Positions 1-6,406 of a stretch of 12,663 nt of DNA are shown here, piece after piece; positions within the stretch are counted from its first letter, which is position 1; each line of letters begins with the position of its first letter. Under the pieces are notes generated by a model. The model saw nothing but the letters and a program-made list of their open reading frames with translations. It was not told the DNA's origin and ran no database searches. This DNA is from Gammaproteobacteria bacterium (lineage in GTDB: Bacteria; Pseudomonadota; Gammaproteobacteria; Pseudomonadales; M0112), in NCBI GenBank assembly GCA_006227085.1, contig SBFY01000199.1, forward strand, positions 1 to 12,663, given 5' to 3'. Position numbers and translations under genes: made by a program.

Positions 1-107
1 TCGGTGATCTCGAGGTCATCGACCACGATGCCGGGCTGTTTTTCCGCGAGCAGGGTGGTCAGGTTTGCCGGTGTGAGGTCAGTAATCGAAGCCGGTACGG
101 TGGCCAT
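1..107 (-). CDS. Partial N-terminus, possible phosphotransferase-family protein
   Basis: The first 35 codons of a gene that continues past the left edge. It starts at the ATG at 107-105, preceded by a weak GGGATA ribosome-binding stretch. The visible peptide begins MATVPASITDLTPANLTTLL and continues through KQPGIVVDDLEIT. That pattern (Ile-Thr-Asp-Leu-Thr-Pro near the start, then a short helix and a 'V-x-D-L-E-I-T' strand) resembles the N-terminus of the aminoglycoside/ecdysteroid-kinase-like phosphotransferases often found beside TetR regulators. No catalytic motif lies within the window, so the family call is tentative. It begins only 36 bases after the TetR stop on the same strand, so the two are probably co-transcribed. 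Confidence 0.4.
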   Translation of the reverse strand, partial: MATVPASITDLTPANLTTLLAEKQPGIVVDDLEIT

Positions 108-143
108 GGTTTATCCCATTCTTGTGTTGGAGGGTGTTTGGGG

Positions 144-764
144 TCAGCGAGTCAGCAGGGCATCAAGGTGCAGGCCGGGTAACAGGCGGTAGCGCACATA
201 GCCGGCCAGTTCTTCACGGCTGCGCTCACGCGTGCCGCTCAGCGACAGGAACGACAGCACATTGCGCGCCCAGTATTCGGAGATCTCCTCGGCCTGCGCC
301 GCCAGTGCCGGATGGGCGTTGAAGACCTGGCTGAAGGCGAGTTCACCGAACAGGCCGAACGGGTGATAGCTGATGCCGAGGTGATGGATAAAACCGTCTT
401 CCGGCTCGACCAGCAGCATCAGCACCGGGTTCTCGGGCAGGGTGTCGATGACAAACAGGAAGGCTTCGACGAACTGTTCATCCACGGCTTCGATGCGGTT
501 GATGTGGTTGGCCAGTTGTTCGGCGAAACGCAGGCCCTCGCGCATGAAGGCATCGGCCAGCACATCGTATTTGTTGGGGTAGTACTTGTAGGCCGTCTGG
601 CGGGCGAGACCGGCGGCTTCGGCGATATGGCGCATGCCGACCTTGCTGATGCCCATTTCGTGTACGCAGTGGACGGCGGCATCCATCAGCCGGGCACGCA
701 CCACCTCGTCGTGGCTGGGGTAGTCTTCGGCCGGTAATGCAACGGGGTTCTGGGCGGCAGGCAT
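144..764 (-). CDS. TetR/AcrR-family transcriptional regulator
   Basis: A 206-residue one-component repressor of the usual TetR length. The N-terminal DNA-binding domain spans about residues 21-70, with the helix-turn-helix around 43-62 (RHIAEAAGLARQTAYKYYPN, followed by K-Y-D-V-L). The C-terminal two thirds is the variable ligand and dimerisation part, and its ligand cannot be read from sequence. I chose the ATG at 764 because an AGGAAA Shine-Dalgarno lies about 10 bases upstream. The longer form from the GTG at 803 has no ribosome-binding site and would place its start inside the operator and close to the predicted transcription start. Two identical palindromes overlap the promoter and the start region, which implies autorepression. 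The gene probably also controls the phosphotransferase-like gene directly downstream. Confidence 0.9.
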   Translation of the reverse strand: MPAAQNPVALPAEDYPSHDEVVRARLMDAAVHCVHEMGISKVGMRHIAEAAGLARQTAYKYYPNKYDVLADAFMREGLRFAEQLANHINRIEAVDEQFVEAFLFVIDTLPENPVLMLLVEPEDGFIHHLGISYHPFGLFGELAFSQVFNAHPALAAQAEEISEYWARNVLSFLSLSGTRERSREELAGYVRYRLLPGLHLDALLTR

Positions 765-766
765 GG

Positions 767-789
767 TGACACTTTCCTGATTAGTGTCA
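767..789. promoter_or_regulatory. Proximal TetR operator (TGACACT-N9-AGTGTCA)
   Basis: Perfect 7-bp inverted repeat with a 9-bp spacer: TGACACT at 767-773 and AGTGTCA at 783-789. It covers the Shine-Dalgarno (773-778 on the minus strand) and ends just upstream of the TetR start codon at 764. The half-sites and spacing are identical to the second operator at 798-820. The location makes it a natural binding site for the adjacent TetR protein. That assignment is inference. Confidence 0.75.
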
Positions 790-797
790 CCATATAG

Positions 798-820
798 TGA
801 CACTTTTTATAAAAGTGTCA
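798..820. promoter_or_regulatory. Distal TetR operator over the -10 box
   Basis: TGACACT at 798-804 and AGTGTCA at 814-820 with a 9-bp spacer. The inverted repeat extends to 10 bp on each side (TGACACTTTT / AAAAGTGTCA around TAT). Its centre (809) is 31 bp from the centre of the proximal operator (778), close to three helical turns, so two repressor dimers would sit on the same face. It overlaps the predicted -10 hexamer, so binding would block RNA polymerase. Confidence 0.8.
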
Positions 821-834
821 ATAGGTGCTGTCAT
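806..834 (-). promoter_or_regulatory. Predicted sigma-70 promoter of the tetR gene
   Basis: On the minus strand, ATGACA (829-834, 5 of 6 to consensus) and TATAAA (806-811, 5 of 6) are separated by 17 bp. Transcription would start near 799, giving a leader of about 35 bases that contains the proximal operator. A TTGACA at 816-821 is an alternative -35 but has no good -10 at the right distance. Confidence 0.6.
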
Positions 835-873
835 CAAGGCGGTGATCAGCAACGCCGGGCCGCGATGCGGGGT

Positions 874-894
874 CCGGGGCCGGCGAGGCCCCGG
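874..894. repeat. GC-rich hairpin in the tetR/quinoprotein gap
   Basis: Perfect 8-bp inverted repeat CCGGGGCC / GGCCCCGG around a 5-base loop. It lies upstream of the tetR promoter and downstream of the quinoprotein gene. There is no T-run on either strand, so it is not a standard intrinsic terminator. It could insulate the two units or be part of a Rho-dependent end. The rest of 835-968 shows only an AT-rich patch around 895-930, with no gene. Confidence 0.4.
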
Positions 895-968
895 GTAAAT
901 AACTTATTAATGTTTTGGAAATAAGGTGTCAGGGGTTTTCTTCCGACTCCCTTATTGATGCCGCAATC

Positions 969-1014
969 GTCAGGCTTTGTTGCGCTCAACCTGACCGACG
1001 AGTGGGTTCACTCG
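969..1014 (-). terminator. Two hairpins at the end of the quinoprotein gene (weak terminator candidate)
   Basis: CGAGTG/CACTCG (999-1004 and 1009-1014, 4-base loop) brackets the stop codon at 1008-1010. Just downstream, GTCAGG/CCTGAC (969-974 and 990-995) forms a second stem with a 15-base loop. Neither is followed by a T-run on the minus strand, so intrinsic termination is doubtful. The structures may act as 3'-end protection or work with Rho. Confidence 0.3.
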
Positions 1015-2606
1015 CTCGCTTTCTTCCCAAACACCAGCATCACATTGCCGCCCTTGCTGCCGGCACTGATCAGGCCGCCGTACCCGGAATGGATGATCAG
1101 TTGCCCGTCAGCGATCACGGCGCCGCCGGCATCGAGGGTGCCGCCTTCGCCTTTCACGCCATTGATGCCGTCGTAGTCGCGCACGGTATCGAATTGCCAG
1201 AGCACGCGGCCATCATCACGGCTGTAGGCGCGTAATACACCATCCATGCCGGGTGCAATGACAGCGCCGGGAATCAGGGTGATGGCTGCTGACAAGCCGC
1301 TGCGGCAACCTTCCTTGCCATCACAGTCAAACACGGCCGGCACACTCCACACGGTTTCGCCAGTGCTGACATTAATCTTGTTCAGTGCTGGTCGTGGTTC
1401 GCCGGGCACATCAATGGGCCAGACATCAATATCGGAAACCGGTACATAAACGAAGGCGCCGTCACTGGCCATGCCCCAATGCACGCCACCGATGATGCCG
1501 CCGCGGCCCGCACTGTTCATCCAAAGCTGTTCGCCAGTGTCCGGGTTGATGCCGAAGACCATGCCGGATTTCTGGCCGGCGACGAGGATGTCATCGCCAT
1601 CGTCGCGGGTGATGAGAATGGGTGGTGCACCGAAGTCGTAATCAGGGCCGTCTTCTTCCGGGCAATTCGGCTGCAACAAGCCGACATTGCAGGCTGCGTT
1701 CCAGCTGTCTTCAGCAAGGAATTGCGTGCGCCAGATGCGTTCGCCGGTGCTCATGTCGATGGCATGGATGGCATCGCTGTTGTGGTCGGCCGGTGAGCTG
1801 TAATTCTGGCCGGTACCGACATAGAGCCGGTTGCGTTTCACGTCGATGGTCGGTGCCGACCAGACCGGTGCACCTGACGGGCCGTACTGGCGCACACCGA
1901 ACAGGCTGCGGCCGGTGAGCGCGGGTGCGTTGGGGATGGTGAAGTATTGCCAGACGCGTTCACCGGTACGCACATCAATCTTGCTGACTGAACCGCGGAA
2001 GGTGCAGCAGTTGTACCAGGGCTTCACGGCCTGCGCGACTTCCAGTGATGAGGCAGGCGCATACACGAAACCGTCGTGATACACCGGCGAGCCGGTCATG
2101 ATCGCGCTGCGGTGCGGGTCGAGTGTCAACACCCACAACCCTTGGCCGGTCATGGCATCAACGGCGTGTAATTGCGCATCGGCATCACCGAACAGGGCGA
2201 CCACCCGGTTATCGAGTGACACCAGGGTAACCGCTGTGCGGATCGGCTCATCACCAGCACGGTAGGACCAGTACGCGCAGCCACTGTGGCGATCAAGAGC
2301 CCATACGGTACCTTCCTCGCTGCCGACGATGATCGCTTGTGCAGTGACAGCGGGCAGTGAGCGCGGTTGCTCGGTGTCTTCATATGCAAACACCCACTGT
2401 AATTCCAGCCCGGGCAGGTCATCGGCAGTGAGGCCAGCCTCTGCGGCGCTGCGCTGGCGGGTTTGCGGCAGGTCGTGGCTCCAGCCGCTGGACTGGATTG
2501 GTGAGGATTGCGCCAGCGTGCCTTCACACGGTGTGCTGGGTGTGCCAGCGAAGAGGACACTGCTGGCGATCAGGGTCGATACGGCAACCAGGAAGCGGAC
2601 AGGCAT
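1008..2606 (-). CDS. Exported PQQ-type beta-propeller quinoprotein (PVA dehydrogenase-like)
   Basis: 532 residues with a signal peptide (about residues 1-20, MPVRFLVAVSTLIASSVLFA), so the mature protein should be periplasmic. Repeated blade motifs such as VWALDRHSGCAYW, LHAVDAMTG, SKIDVRTGERVW, IHAIDMSTGERIW and FGINPDTGEQLW mark an eight-bladed quinoprotein propeller. The order of motifs matches the PQQ-dependent polyvinyl-alcohol dehydrogenase group: vicinal CC at 200-201 in the CCTFRGSV motif, W-S-A-P-T with Y-V-G-T-G-Q-N-Y, and GQKSGMVF near 344-351. In PQQ dehydrogenases a vicinal disulfide lies against the cofactor. No CxxCH heme site is present, so the fused cytochrome c of classical members is absent and an external electron acceptor is needed. 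The start at 2606 has GAAGG 7 bases upstream. It follows the thioredoxin/CcdA gene by 66 bases. The substrate is unknown. Confidence 0.85.
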   Translation of the reverse strand: MPVRFLVAVSTLIASSVLFAGTPSTPCEGTLAQSSPIQSSGWSHDLPQTRQRSAAEAGLTADDLPGLELQWVFAYEDTEQPRSLPAVTAQAIIVGSEEGTVWALDRHSGCAYWSYRAGDEPIRTAVTLVSLDNRVVALFGDADAQLHAVDAMTGQGLWVLTLDPHRSAIMTGSPVYHDGFVYAPASSLEVAQAVKPWYNCCTFRGSVSKIDVRTGERVWQYFTIPNAPALTGRSLFGVRQYGPSGAPVWSAPTIDVKRNRLYVGTGQNYSSPADHNSDAIHAIDMSTGERIWRTQFLAEDSWNAACNVGLLQPNCPEEDGPDYDFGAPPILITRDDGDDILVAGQKSGMVFGINPDTGEQLWMNSAGRGGIIGGVHWGMASDGAFVYVPVSDIDVWPIDVPGEPRPALNKINVSTGETVWSVPAVFDCDGKEGCRSGLSAAITLIPGAVIAPGMDGVLRAYSRDDGRVLWQFDTVRDYDGINGVKGEGGTLDAGGAVIADGQLIIHSGYGGLISAGSKGGNVMLVFGKKASE

Positions 2607-2672
2607 GATGCAACCTTCGGGGTGAGATGGGATGGATGATCGAAGTATGGCGTATGAAGGGATGATTGACCA

Positions 2673-3842
2673 TCAGAAAACCCAGTCGGGGCGCAACAGC
2701 ATGACGATACCCAAGCCGGCCATCACCAGGCCGCTGAGCAATTTCAGCCAGCGCCCGCCGCGTTCACTGAGTTTGCGTTGCGACATGGCGATCACAGCGA
2801 TTGCCACCATCAGGCTGTCATCCGCAATGTAGCCGAGGATGTAAATGCCAAGATAGGCGTAATACGCAAACGGGTTATCGGTGTGTTGTGTGATGATGGC
2901 GGTCGTTAATGCGGGTAAACCGGCGGTGCACAGTAATTCCACAAAGTTGACCAGTATGGCCAGCACGCTGACCGCGGCTATCGCTAACGGTAGCGAATCC
3001 GCTTGCACAACGGTGCGCACACGCGCATAAATCCCGCGTTTGGCAGCATCGGGAATGGCCAGCCGGACGCGCGTCTGTGGTTGCCATGCCGAGCGCAGGT
3101 TCAGCAAGCCAATGACCAGTGCGATACCTGCCAGTAACCATTGCACCGGTTGGGTCAGGCCAATGGCAAGAAACAGGTTCAGCCACGCGGCCATGAACAG
3201 GAAATACATCGCACCGCTGACAGCCACAAAGGTTCCGGCGACTAATGCCATGCGCCGGCGACTGCCCATGTGTACCAGTAGCGAGAGCAGGAACAGCAAT
3301 ACCCACATGGCGCAGGGATTGAAACCATCCAGCAGTCCCATGCCCAGCACGAAAGCGGGCAACCCCCATTGCGCGATCTTGATATCGGCTTGCCAGCGAG
3401 CCAGCTCGGTCGCAGATGGGGTGTACGGAGGTGCAGGGGCAGCGTCTTCCCGTTTCGGAATGACGGCTAAAGGTGCTGGCCAGCTTCTCGATCGCACCAG
3501 CTGGTCGAGTTCAGTGGTGGCGTGTTGCGGATCCTCGAAGCCGACCACAACATTGCCCTGGAACACGAAGGCCGGCACACCGGGGGGCCAGATATTGGCC
3601 TTTTCAAATACCTCAATCAGGGCATCGCGGGCGGTGGGGTCATCATCGACCTGCCGTATCACGATGCGGATGCCAGGATGACGTTCTGCCCATTGCGGTA
3701 ACCACTCGCGTGCATTGGCGCAATGCGGGCAACCGTGGCGCACATACACTTCCAGTGTGTCGGGCGGGGGCTGGTAGCTGGCTGCTGTGTTGGCCAGCAG
3801 CCAGAGCACCAGGAGTGCGAACGCCCGCCAGGCGAGGGTCAT
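2673..3842 (-). CDS. Thioredoxin-like domain fused to CcdA/DsbD-type membrane relay
   Basis: 389 residues. An N-terminal membrane or signal segment (about 4-22) is followed by a thioredoxin/glutaredoxin fold with CPHC at 38-41 and the cis-proline motif G-V-P-A-F (Pro90). After a Pro/Ala-rich linker (about 120-145) come about six membrane segments from 160 to 386. Two intramembrane cysteines, C177 in G-F-N-P-C-A-M-W and C305 in V-E-L-L-C-T-A-G-L-P, match the positions of the cysteine pair that carries electrons across the membrane in CcdA/DsbD/ScsB. The likely role is to move reducing equivalents from the cytoplasm to the periplasmic CPHC pair. The ATG at 3842 overlaps the upstream stop as ATGA, whereas the longer form would use TTG at 3857. 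Its place in a persulfide operon suggests reduction of periplasmic persulfides or disulfides (inference). Confidence 0.8.
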   Translation of the reverse strand: MTLAWRAFALLVLWLLANTAASYQPPPDTLEVYVRHGCPHCANAREWLPQWAERHPGIRIVIRQVDDDPTARDALIEVFEKANIWPPGVPAFVFQGNVVVGFEDPQHATTELDQLVRSRSWPAPLAVIPKREDAAPAPPYTPSATELARWQADIKIAQWGLPAFVLGMGLLDGFNPCAMWVLLFLLSLLVHMGSRRRMALVAGTFVAVSGAMYFLFMAAWLNLFLAIGLTQPVQWLLAGIALVIGLLNLRSAWQPQTRVRLAIPDAAKRGIYARVRTVVQADSLPLAIAAVSVLAILVNFVELLCTAGLPALTTAIITQHTDNPFAYYAYLGIYILGYIADDSLMVAIAVIAMSQRKLSERGGRWLKLLSGLVMAGLGIVMLLRPDWVF

Positions 3843-4534
3843 GCCGTCTTGCCGCAAGCCCGGTTGGCCGGTACCGCCACGTCCATGTATTTCGGGTCAG
3901 GCAATTTCAATTCGGCCATGAATTTTTCAAACGCCGCGATCGGGTGGATGTTGGCGCGCGGGTTGTGCTGTTTTTCCTCACCGATGGTGCTGACCGTCCA
4001 GCCTTTGTAGTCATGGCCGGGGTACACCCACATCGTGTCGGGCAGTTTCAGCAATTTGCCGTGCAGGCTGTTGTACAGGTCGCGGGCGCTGCCGTTCTGG
4101 AAATCGGTGCGACCGGAACCGCGAATGAACAGCGTGTCACCAGTGAATACGCGATCGGCCGGGCCGCTTTCCAGCACGAAGGAATACGAATCATCGGTGT
4201 GACCCGGTGTGTGCAGGGCGCGCAACTGGATTTTGCCGGCTTCCAGCAGGTCACCGTCCTTGAAGGTGCGTGATACACAGGCCGCGGTGGCCGGTTCGCC
4301 CATGGCGCTGATGCAACCAGTGGCATCGCGCAAGGCACCCAGCGCGGTGATGTGGTCAGCATGCACATGCGTGTCGATGGCCAGTTTCAGTTGCAGCTTC
4401 AATTCCTTGAACAAGCGCAGGTATTGCTCGACTTGCCCGACGACGGGGTCGATCAGTACCGCGTTGCCAGTGTCATCGGCGAGCAGGTAGGTATAAGTCC
4501 AGGTGTCGTGGTCGAACAGTTGGCGGAATAACAT
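3839..4534 (-). CDS. ETHE1-like persulfide dioxygenase (metallo-beta-lactamase fold)
   Basis: 231 residues, full length for the family. Family members oxidise glutathione persulfide to sulfite with a mononuclear iron. The metal-site motifs are all visible: T-H-V-H-A-D-H at 55-61, H-T-P-G-H-T at 108-113 (His112), T-G-D at 131-133 (Asp133) and Y-P-G-H-D-Y at 171-176. G-S-G-R-T-D-F-Q near 139-146 is the ETHE1 signature that separates it from glyoxalase II and lactamases. It is a stand-alone domain, unlike the Blh proteins of some BigR operons, which carry an extra DUF442 phosphatase-like domain. AGGAG lies 7 bases before the ATG. The gene starts 28 bases after the TauE/SafE stop. No signal peptide is seen, so it should be cytoplasmic. 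Confidence 0.9.
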   Translation of the reverse strand: MLFRQLFDHDTWTYTYLLADDTGNAVLIDPVVGQVEQYLRLFKELKLQLKLAIDTHVHADHITALGALRDATGCISAMGEPATAACVSRTFKDGDLLEAGKIQLRALHTPGHTDDSYSFVLESGPADRVFTGDTLFIRGSGRTDFQNGSARDLYNSLHGKLLKLPDTMWVYPGHDYKGWTVSTIGEEKQHNPRANIHPIAAFEKFMAELKLPDPKYMDVAVPANRACGKTA

Positions 4535-4562
4535 GGTGTTTCTCCTGGGTTCGTGAATCGGT

Positions 4563-5393
4563 TCAGTTCGTGAATTGGCGGAACAGCATGATCACCGTGA
4601 TGACGATCACGGTGACGGCAAACAGTTTCTGCAAATTCGGCCCGCTGATGCGGTGGCCGAGGCGATTACCCAGCAACATGCCGATCACACCGCCGGCGGC
4701 CAGTGGCCAGGCTTGCGTGAGACTTGCGCTGTCACTCATCAGGGCGTGACTCACAAACCCGGACAGCGAGACCAGGCTGATCACCAGCAGTGACGTGCCA
4801 ACGGCCTGGCGAATGGAAGTGCCGGTCAGGAACATCAGTATCGGCACGATCAAAAAACCACCGCCGACACCGAACAGGCCCGACAGTAAACCGATGCCCA
4901 AGCCGGCACCGATCATGTTGATCATGCAGCGGAAGCGGAACTGCATCGGCTGCCACTCGTTCATGCGGCACAAGGGCCCGCTGGCATCACCGGCGATATC
5001 GCTGCTGGCGCGGACAATGCGTGTCGCTTCCGGTGTTTGTGCCGCTTGCCGCCACAGGCGCACGCTGATGACGATCGATAGCAGTGCAAAACTGGTGGCT
5101 AACGCCACGTCAGGAATCCATCCAGCCGCGACACGTCCCAGCGGGGCCGTGACAGCACCAGTCACCGCCAGTACCACGCCCGGCAACCAGAGGATTTGCT
5201 GTGAACGCAGGCGGGTGGCGACACCGAACGCGCTGCTGGCCAACACGGCGAGCAGGGCGAGGCCGGTCGCTTCCTTCAATGGCAGGCCAAGGCCGAGCGT
5301 CAGCAATGGCACGGCGATGATCGAACCACCCGCCCCGGTCAGGCCGAGGATCAGGCCAACGATCGCACCGATGATGAGGCTGGTGAGTTCCAT
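4563..5393 (-). CDS. TauE/SafE-family membrane permease (probable sulfite/organosulfur exporter)
   Basis: 276 residues with about eight hydrophobic segments in two halves. Each half opens with the family's glycine-rich motif: G-L-T-G-A-G-G-S near 17-24, and G-L-F-G-V-G-G-G-F-L-I-V-P in the second half. A hydrophilic central loop contains two cysteines (P-L-C-R and F-R-C-M). TauE/SafE proteins move sulfite, sulfoacetate and related anions, and a member sits in BigR operons. Sandwiched between rhodanese and persulfide dioxygenase, it most likely exports sulfite or thiosulfate made during persulfide oxidation. The start at 5393 has GAGGA about 8 bases upstream. It begins 47 bases after the rhodanese stop. 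Confidence 0.88.
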   Translation of the reverse strand: MELTSLIIGAIVGLILGLTGAGGSIIAVPLLTLGLGLPLKEATGLALLAVLASSAFGVATRLRSQQILWLPGVVLAVTGAVTAPLGRVAAGWIPDVALATSFALLSIVISVRLWRQAAQTPEATRIVRASSDIAGDASGPLCRMNEWQPMQFRFRCMINMIGAGLGIGLLSGLFGVGGGFLIVPILMFLTGTSIRQAVGTSLLVISLVSLSGFVSHALMSDSASLTQAWPLAAGGVIGMLLGNRLGHRISGPNLQKLFAVTVIVITVIMLFRQFTN

Positions 5394-5440
5394 GCCTTGT
5401 TCCTCTTTACACCTTATTTCCTTTTACGCTTTATTCCTGT

Positions 5441-5977
5441 TCATGCCTTATTCCAGGGCATCTTCGCCAACAGCAGGCCCATGCCGCACCAATCGGTGAT
5501 GGCGGCAAACATCAGGCCGGCACCGACAAAACCGGCAATGCCGAACAAGCCCGGATGCACGGTGTAACCGAGCACCACACCGGTAAACACCAGGATGCCA
5601 GCGGTGAAACGCACTTGCCGTTCCAGTGGCCACACTTTCGATTCACCGTGGCGCAATTCAACACCCGCCGTCTGGCAGGCGTTGATGCCGCCTTCGATGA
5701 CTGACAGGGCATACGGCGACTGCGCGTTCAATGCTTCGGCAGCACGCTTGGCACGGTTACCGCCCTGGCACATCAGGAACACGGGATCGCCCGCGTTCAA
5801 CTTGAATTTGTGCGCCAGCGATTCCAGTCGCGCGTTATCGAGTGAATCCAGCGGTGCGTTGACGCTGCCGGGCAGGTGGCATTGCTGGTATTCCGCTGGC
5901 GTGCGTACATCAATCACCAAACCGCGCTCACCAAGGCGGTGTGTGTCACGTGCCGGTGTGGTTTGCCAGTTGTTCAT
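5441..5977 (-). CDS. Rhodanese-DUF2892 membrane sulfurtransferase (YgaP-like)
   Basis: 178 residues. The N-terminal rhodanese domain (about 5-105) has D-V-R-T-P-A-E-Y at 23-30 and the active-site loop C-Q-G-G-N-R with catalytic Cys70. The C-terminal part (about 118-178) is a two-helix DUF2892 membrane domain ending in the usual W-C-G-M-G-L-L-L-A and M-P-W-N. This architecture is that of E. coli YgaP, which sits next to the ArsR-type regulator YgaV just as here. It would carry sulfane sulfur as a Cys70 persulfide at the inner membrane. I chose the ATG at 5977, which forms an ATGA overlap with the regulator's stop and has GAGGG upstream. The longer reading from 6013 needs a TTG start. Confidence 0.88.
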   Translation of the reverse strand: MNNWQTTPARDTHRLGERGLVIDVRTPAEYQQCHLPGSVNAPLDSLDNARLESLAHKFKLNAGDPVFLMCQGGNRAKRAAEALNAQSPYALSVIEGGINACQTAGVELRHGESKVWPLERQVRFTAGILVFTGVVLGYTVHPGLFGIAGFVGAGLMFAAITDWCGMGLLLAKMPWNKA

Positions 5978-6297
5978 GCGGTCTTCCCTCGTGTCGGTTG
6001 TGGGGCATTGCAAAAGCGTTGGTACAAGGTCTCGATGATTGCTTTCGGGCCATCATCGGCGAGCCGGTAAAAAATACGTTGGCCATCACGGCGGGTCACC
6101 ACGTGACCGGCTTCGCGCAGGAAGGCCAGGTGCTGTGACAGCGCCGATTGGCTGAGCGGTACTCGTGCATTCAATTCGCTGACCGCCAGTTCGCCGTCGG
6201 CCAGGCTGCACAGGAGCATCAGGCGATGTTCATTGGCAAAGCCTTTCAGCCATTGGGCGGCGGATTGCGCGTTGTGTTTCATGTCATCGGTTGCCAT
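5974..6297 (-). CDS. bigR: BigR/SqrR/YgaV-type ArsR-family persulfide-responsive repressor
   Basis: 107 residues with a winged helix (about residues 15-90, recognition helix near S-Q-S-A-L-S-Q-H-L-A-F-L). Two cysteines, C30 (L-M-L-L-C-S-L) and C96 (Y-Q-R-F-C), lie 66 residues apart. That is the spacing of the redox pair in Xylella BigR (C42/C108) and Rhodobacter SqrR (C41/C107), where persulfide forms a tetrasulfide or disulfide link and releases DNA. There is no ArsR-type metal-binding CxC motif. I chose the ATG at 6297 because AAGGAG ends 6 bases upstream; an in-frame ATG at 6315 overlaps the promoter region. It is the first gene of the six-gene minus-strand run, with paired palindromes in its promoter. 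Confidence 0.88.
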   Translation of the reverse strand: MATDDMKHNAQSAAQWLKGFANEHRLMLLCSLADGELAVSELNARVPLSQSALSQHLAFLREAGHVVTRRDGQRIFYRLADDGPKAIIETLYQRFCNAPQPTRGKTA

Positions 6298-6316
6298 GGC
6301 AGTCTCCTTTGCCATT

Positions 6317-6344
6317 ATTATATTAGTTAAATCTAAATTAGCAA
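6317..6344 (-). promoter_or_regulatory. Promoter of the sulfur operon
   Basis: On the minus strand a perfect TATAAT (6317-6322) lies 16 bp from TTGCTA (6339-6344, 4 of 6 to TTGACA). Transcription would begin near 6310, a very short leader before the AAGGAG at 6304-6309. The region is strikingly AT-rich against a GC-rich background. Confidence 0.7.
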
Positions 6345-6353
6345 GTTCTAATT
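6323..6353. promoter_or_regulatory. Paired TTAG-N6-CTAA operators for the ArsR-type repressor
   Basis: Site 1 is TTAG (6323-6326) N6 CTAA (6333-6336), filling the spacer between -10 and -35. Site 2 is the perfect AATTAG (6336-6341) N6 CTAATT (6348-6353), overlapping the -35. The same 6-base spacer occurs in both, with centres 15 bp apart. Occupation would block polymerase, as expected for an ArsR-family repressor. The assignment to the adjacent regulator is inference from position. Confidence 0.7.
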
Positions 6354-6381
6354 AAAAAGCCGGCACGAATCCGGTCGATAG

Positions 6382-6406
6382 AAAAAATCCTATCAAGAAC
6401 AGATAG
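6382..6406 (-). terminator. Weak intrinsic terminator after rluA
   Basis: Immediately after the rluA stop, the minus strand reads CTATC-N7-GATAG followed by GA and a run of six T. The 5-bp AT-rich stem is weak, but the T-run and position fit an intrinsic terminator separating rluA from the sulfur operon promoter. Confidence 0.45.

Noticed and set aside
312..737. 141-residue open frame on the plus strand across tetR
   Set aside because: It is antisense to a clear TetR gene, has no ribosome-binding site and encodes no recognisable domain; a GC-rich shadow frame.
765..803. N-terminal extension of TetR from the GTG at 803
   Set aside because: No ribosome-binding site; the extension is made entirely of operator sequence and starts within a few bases of the predicted transcription start.
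3473..4273. 266-residue plus-strand open frame
   Set aside because: It spans two convincing minus-strand genes (Trx-CcdA and persulfide dioxygenase) and has biased, domain-free composition.
4795..5499. 234-residue plus-strand open frame
   Set aside because: Antisense to the TauE/SafE permease; Pro/Arg/Thr-rich shadow without a start signal.
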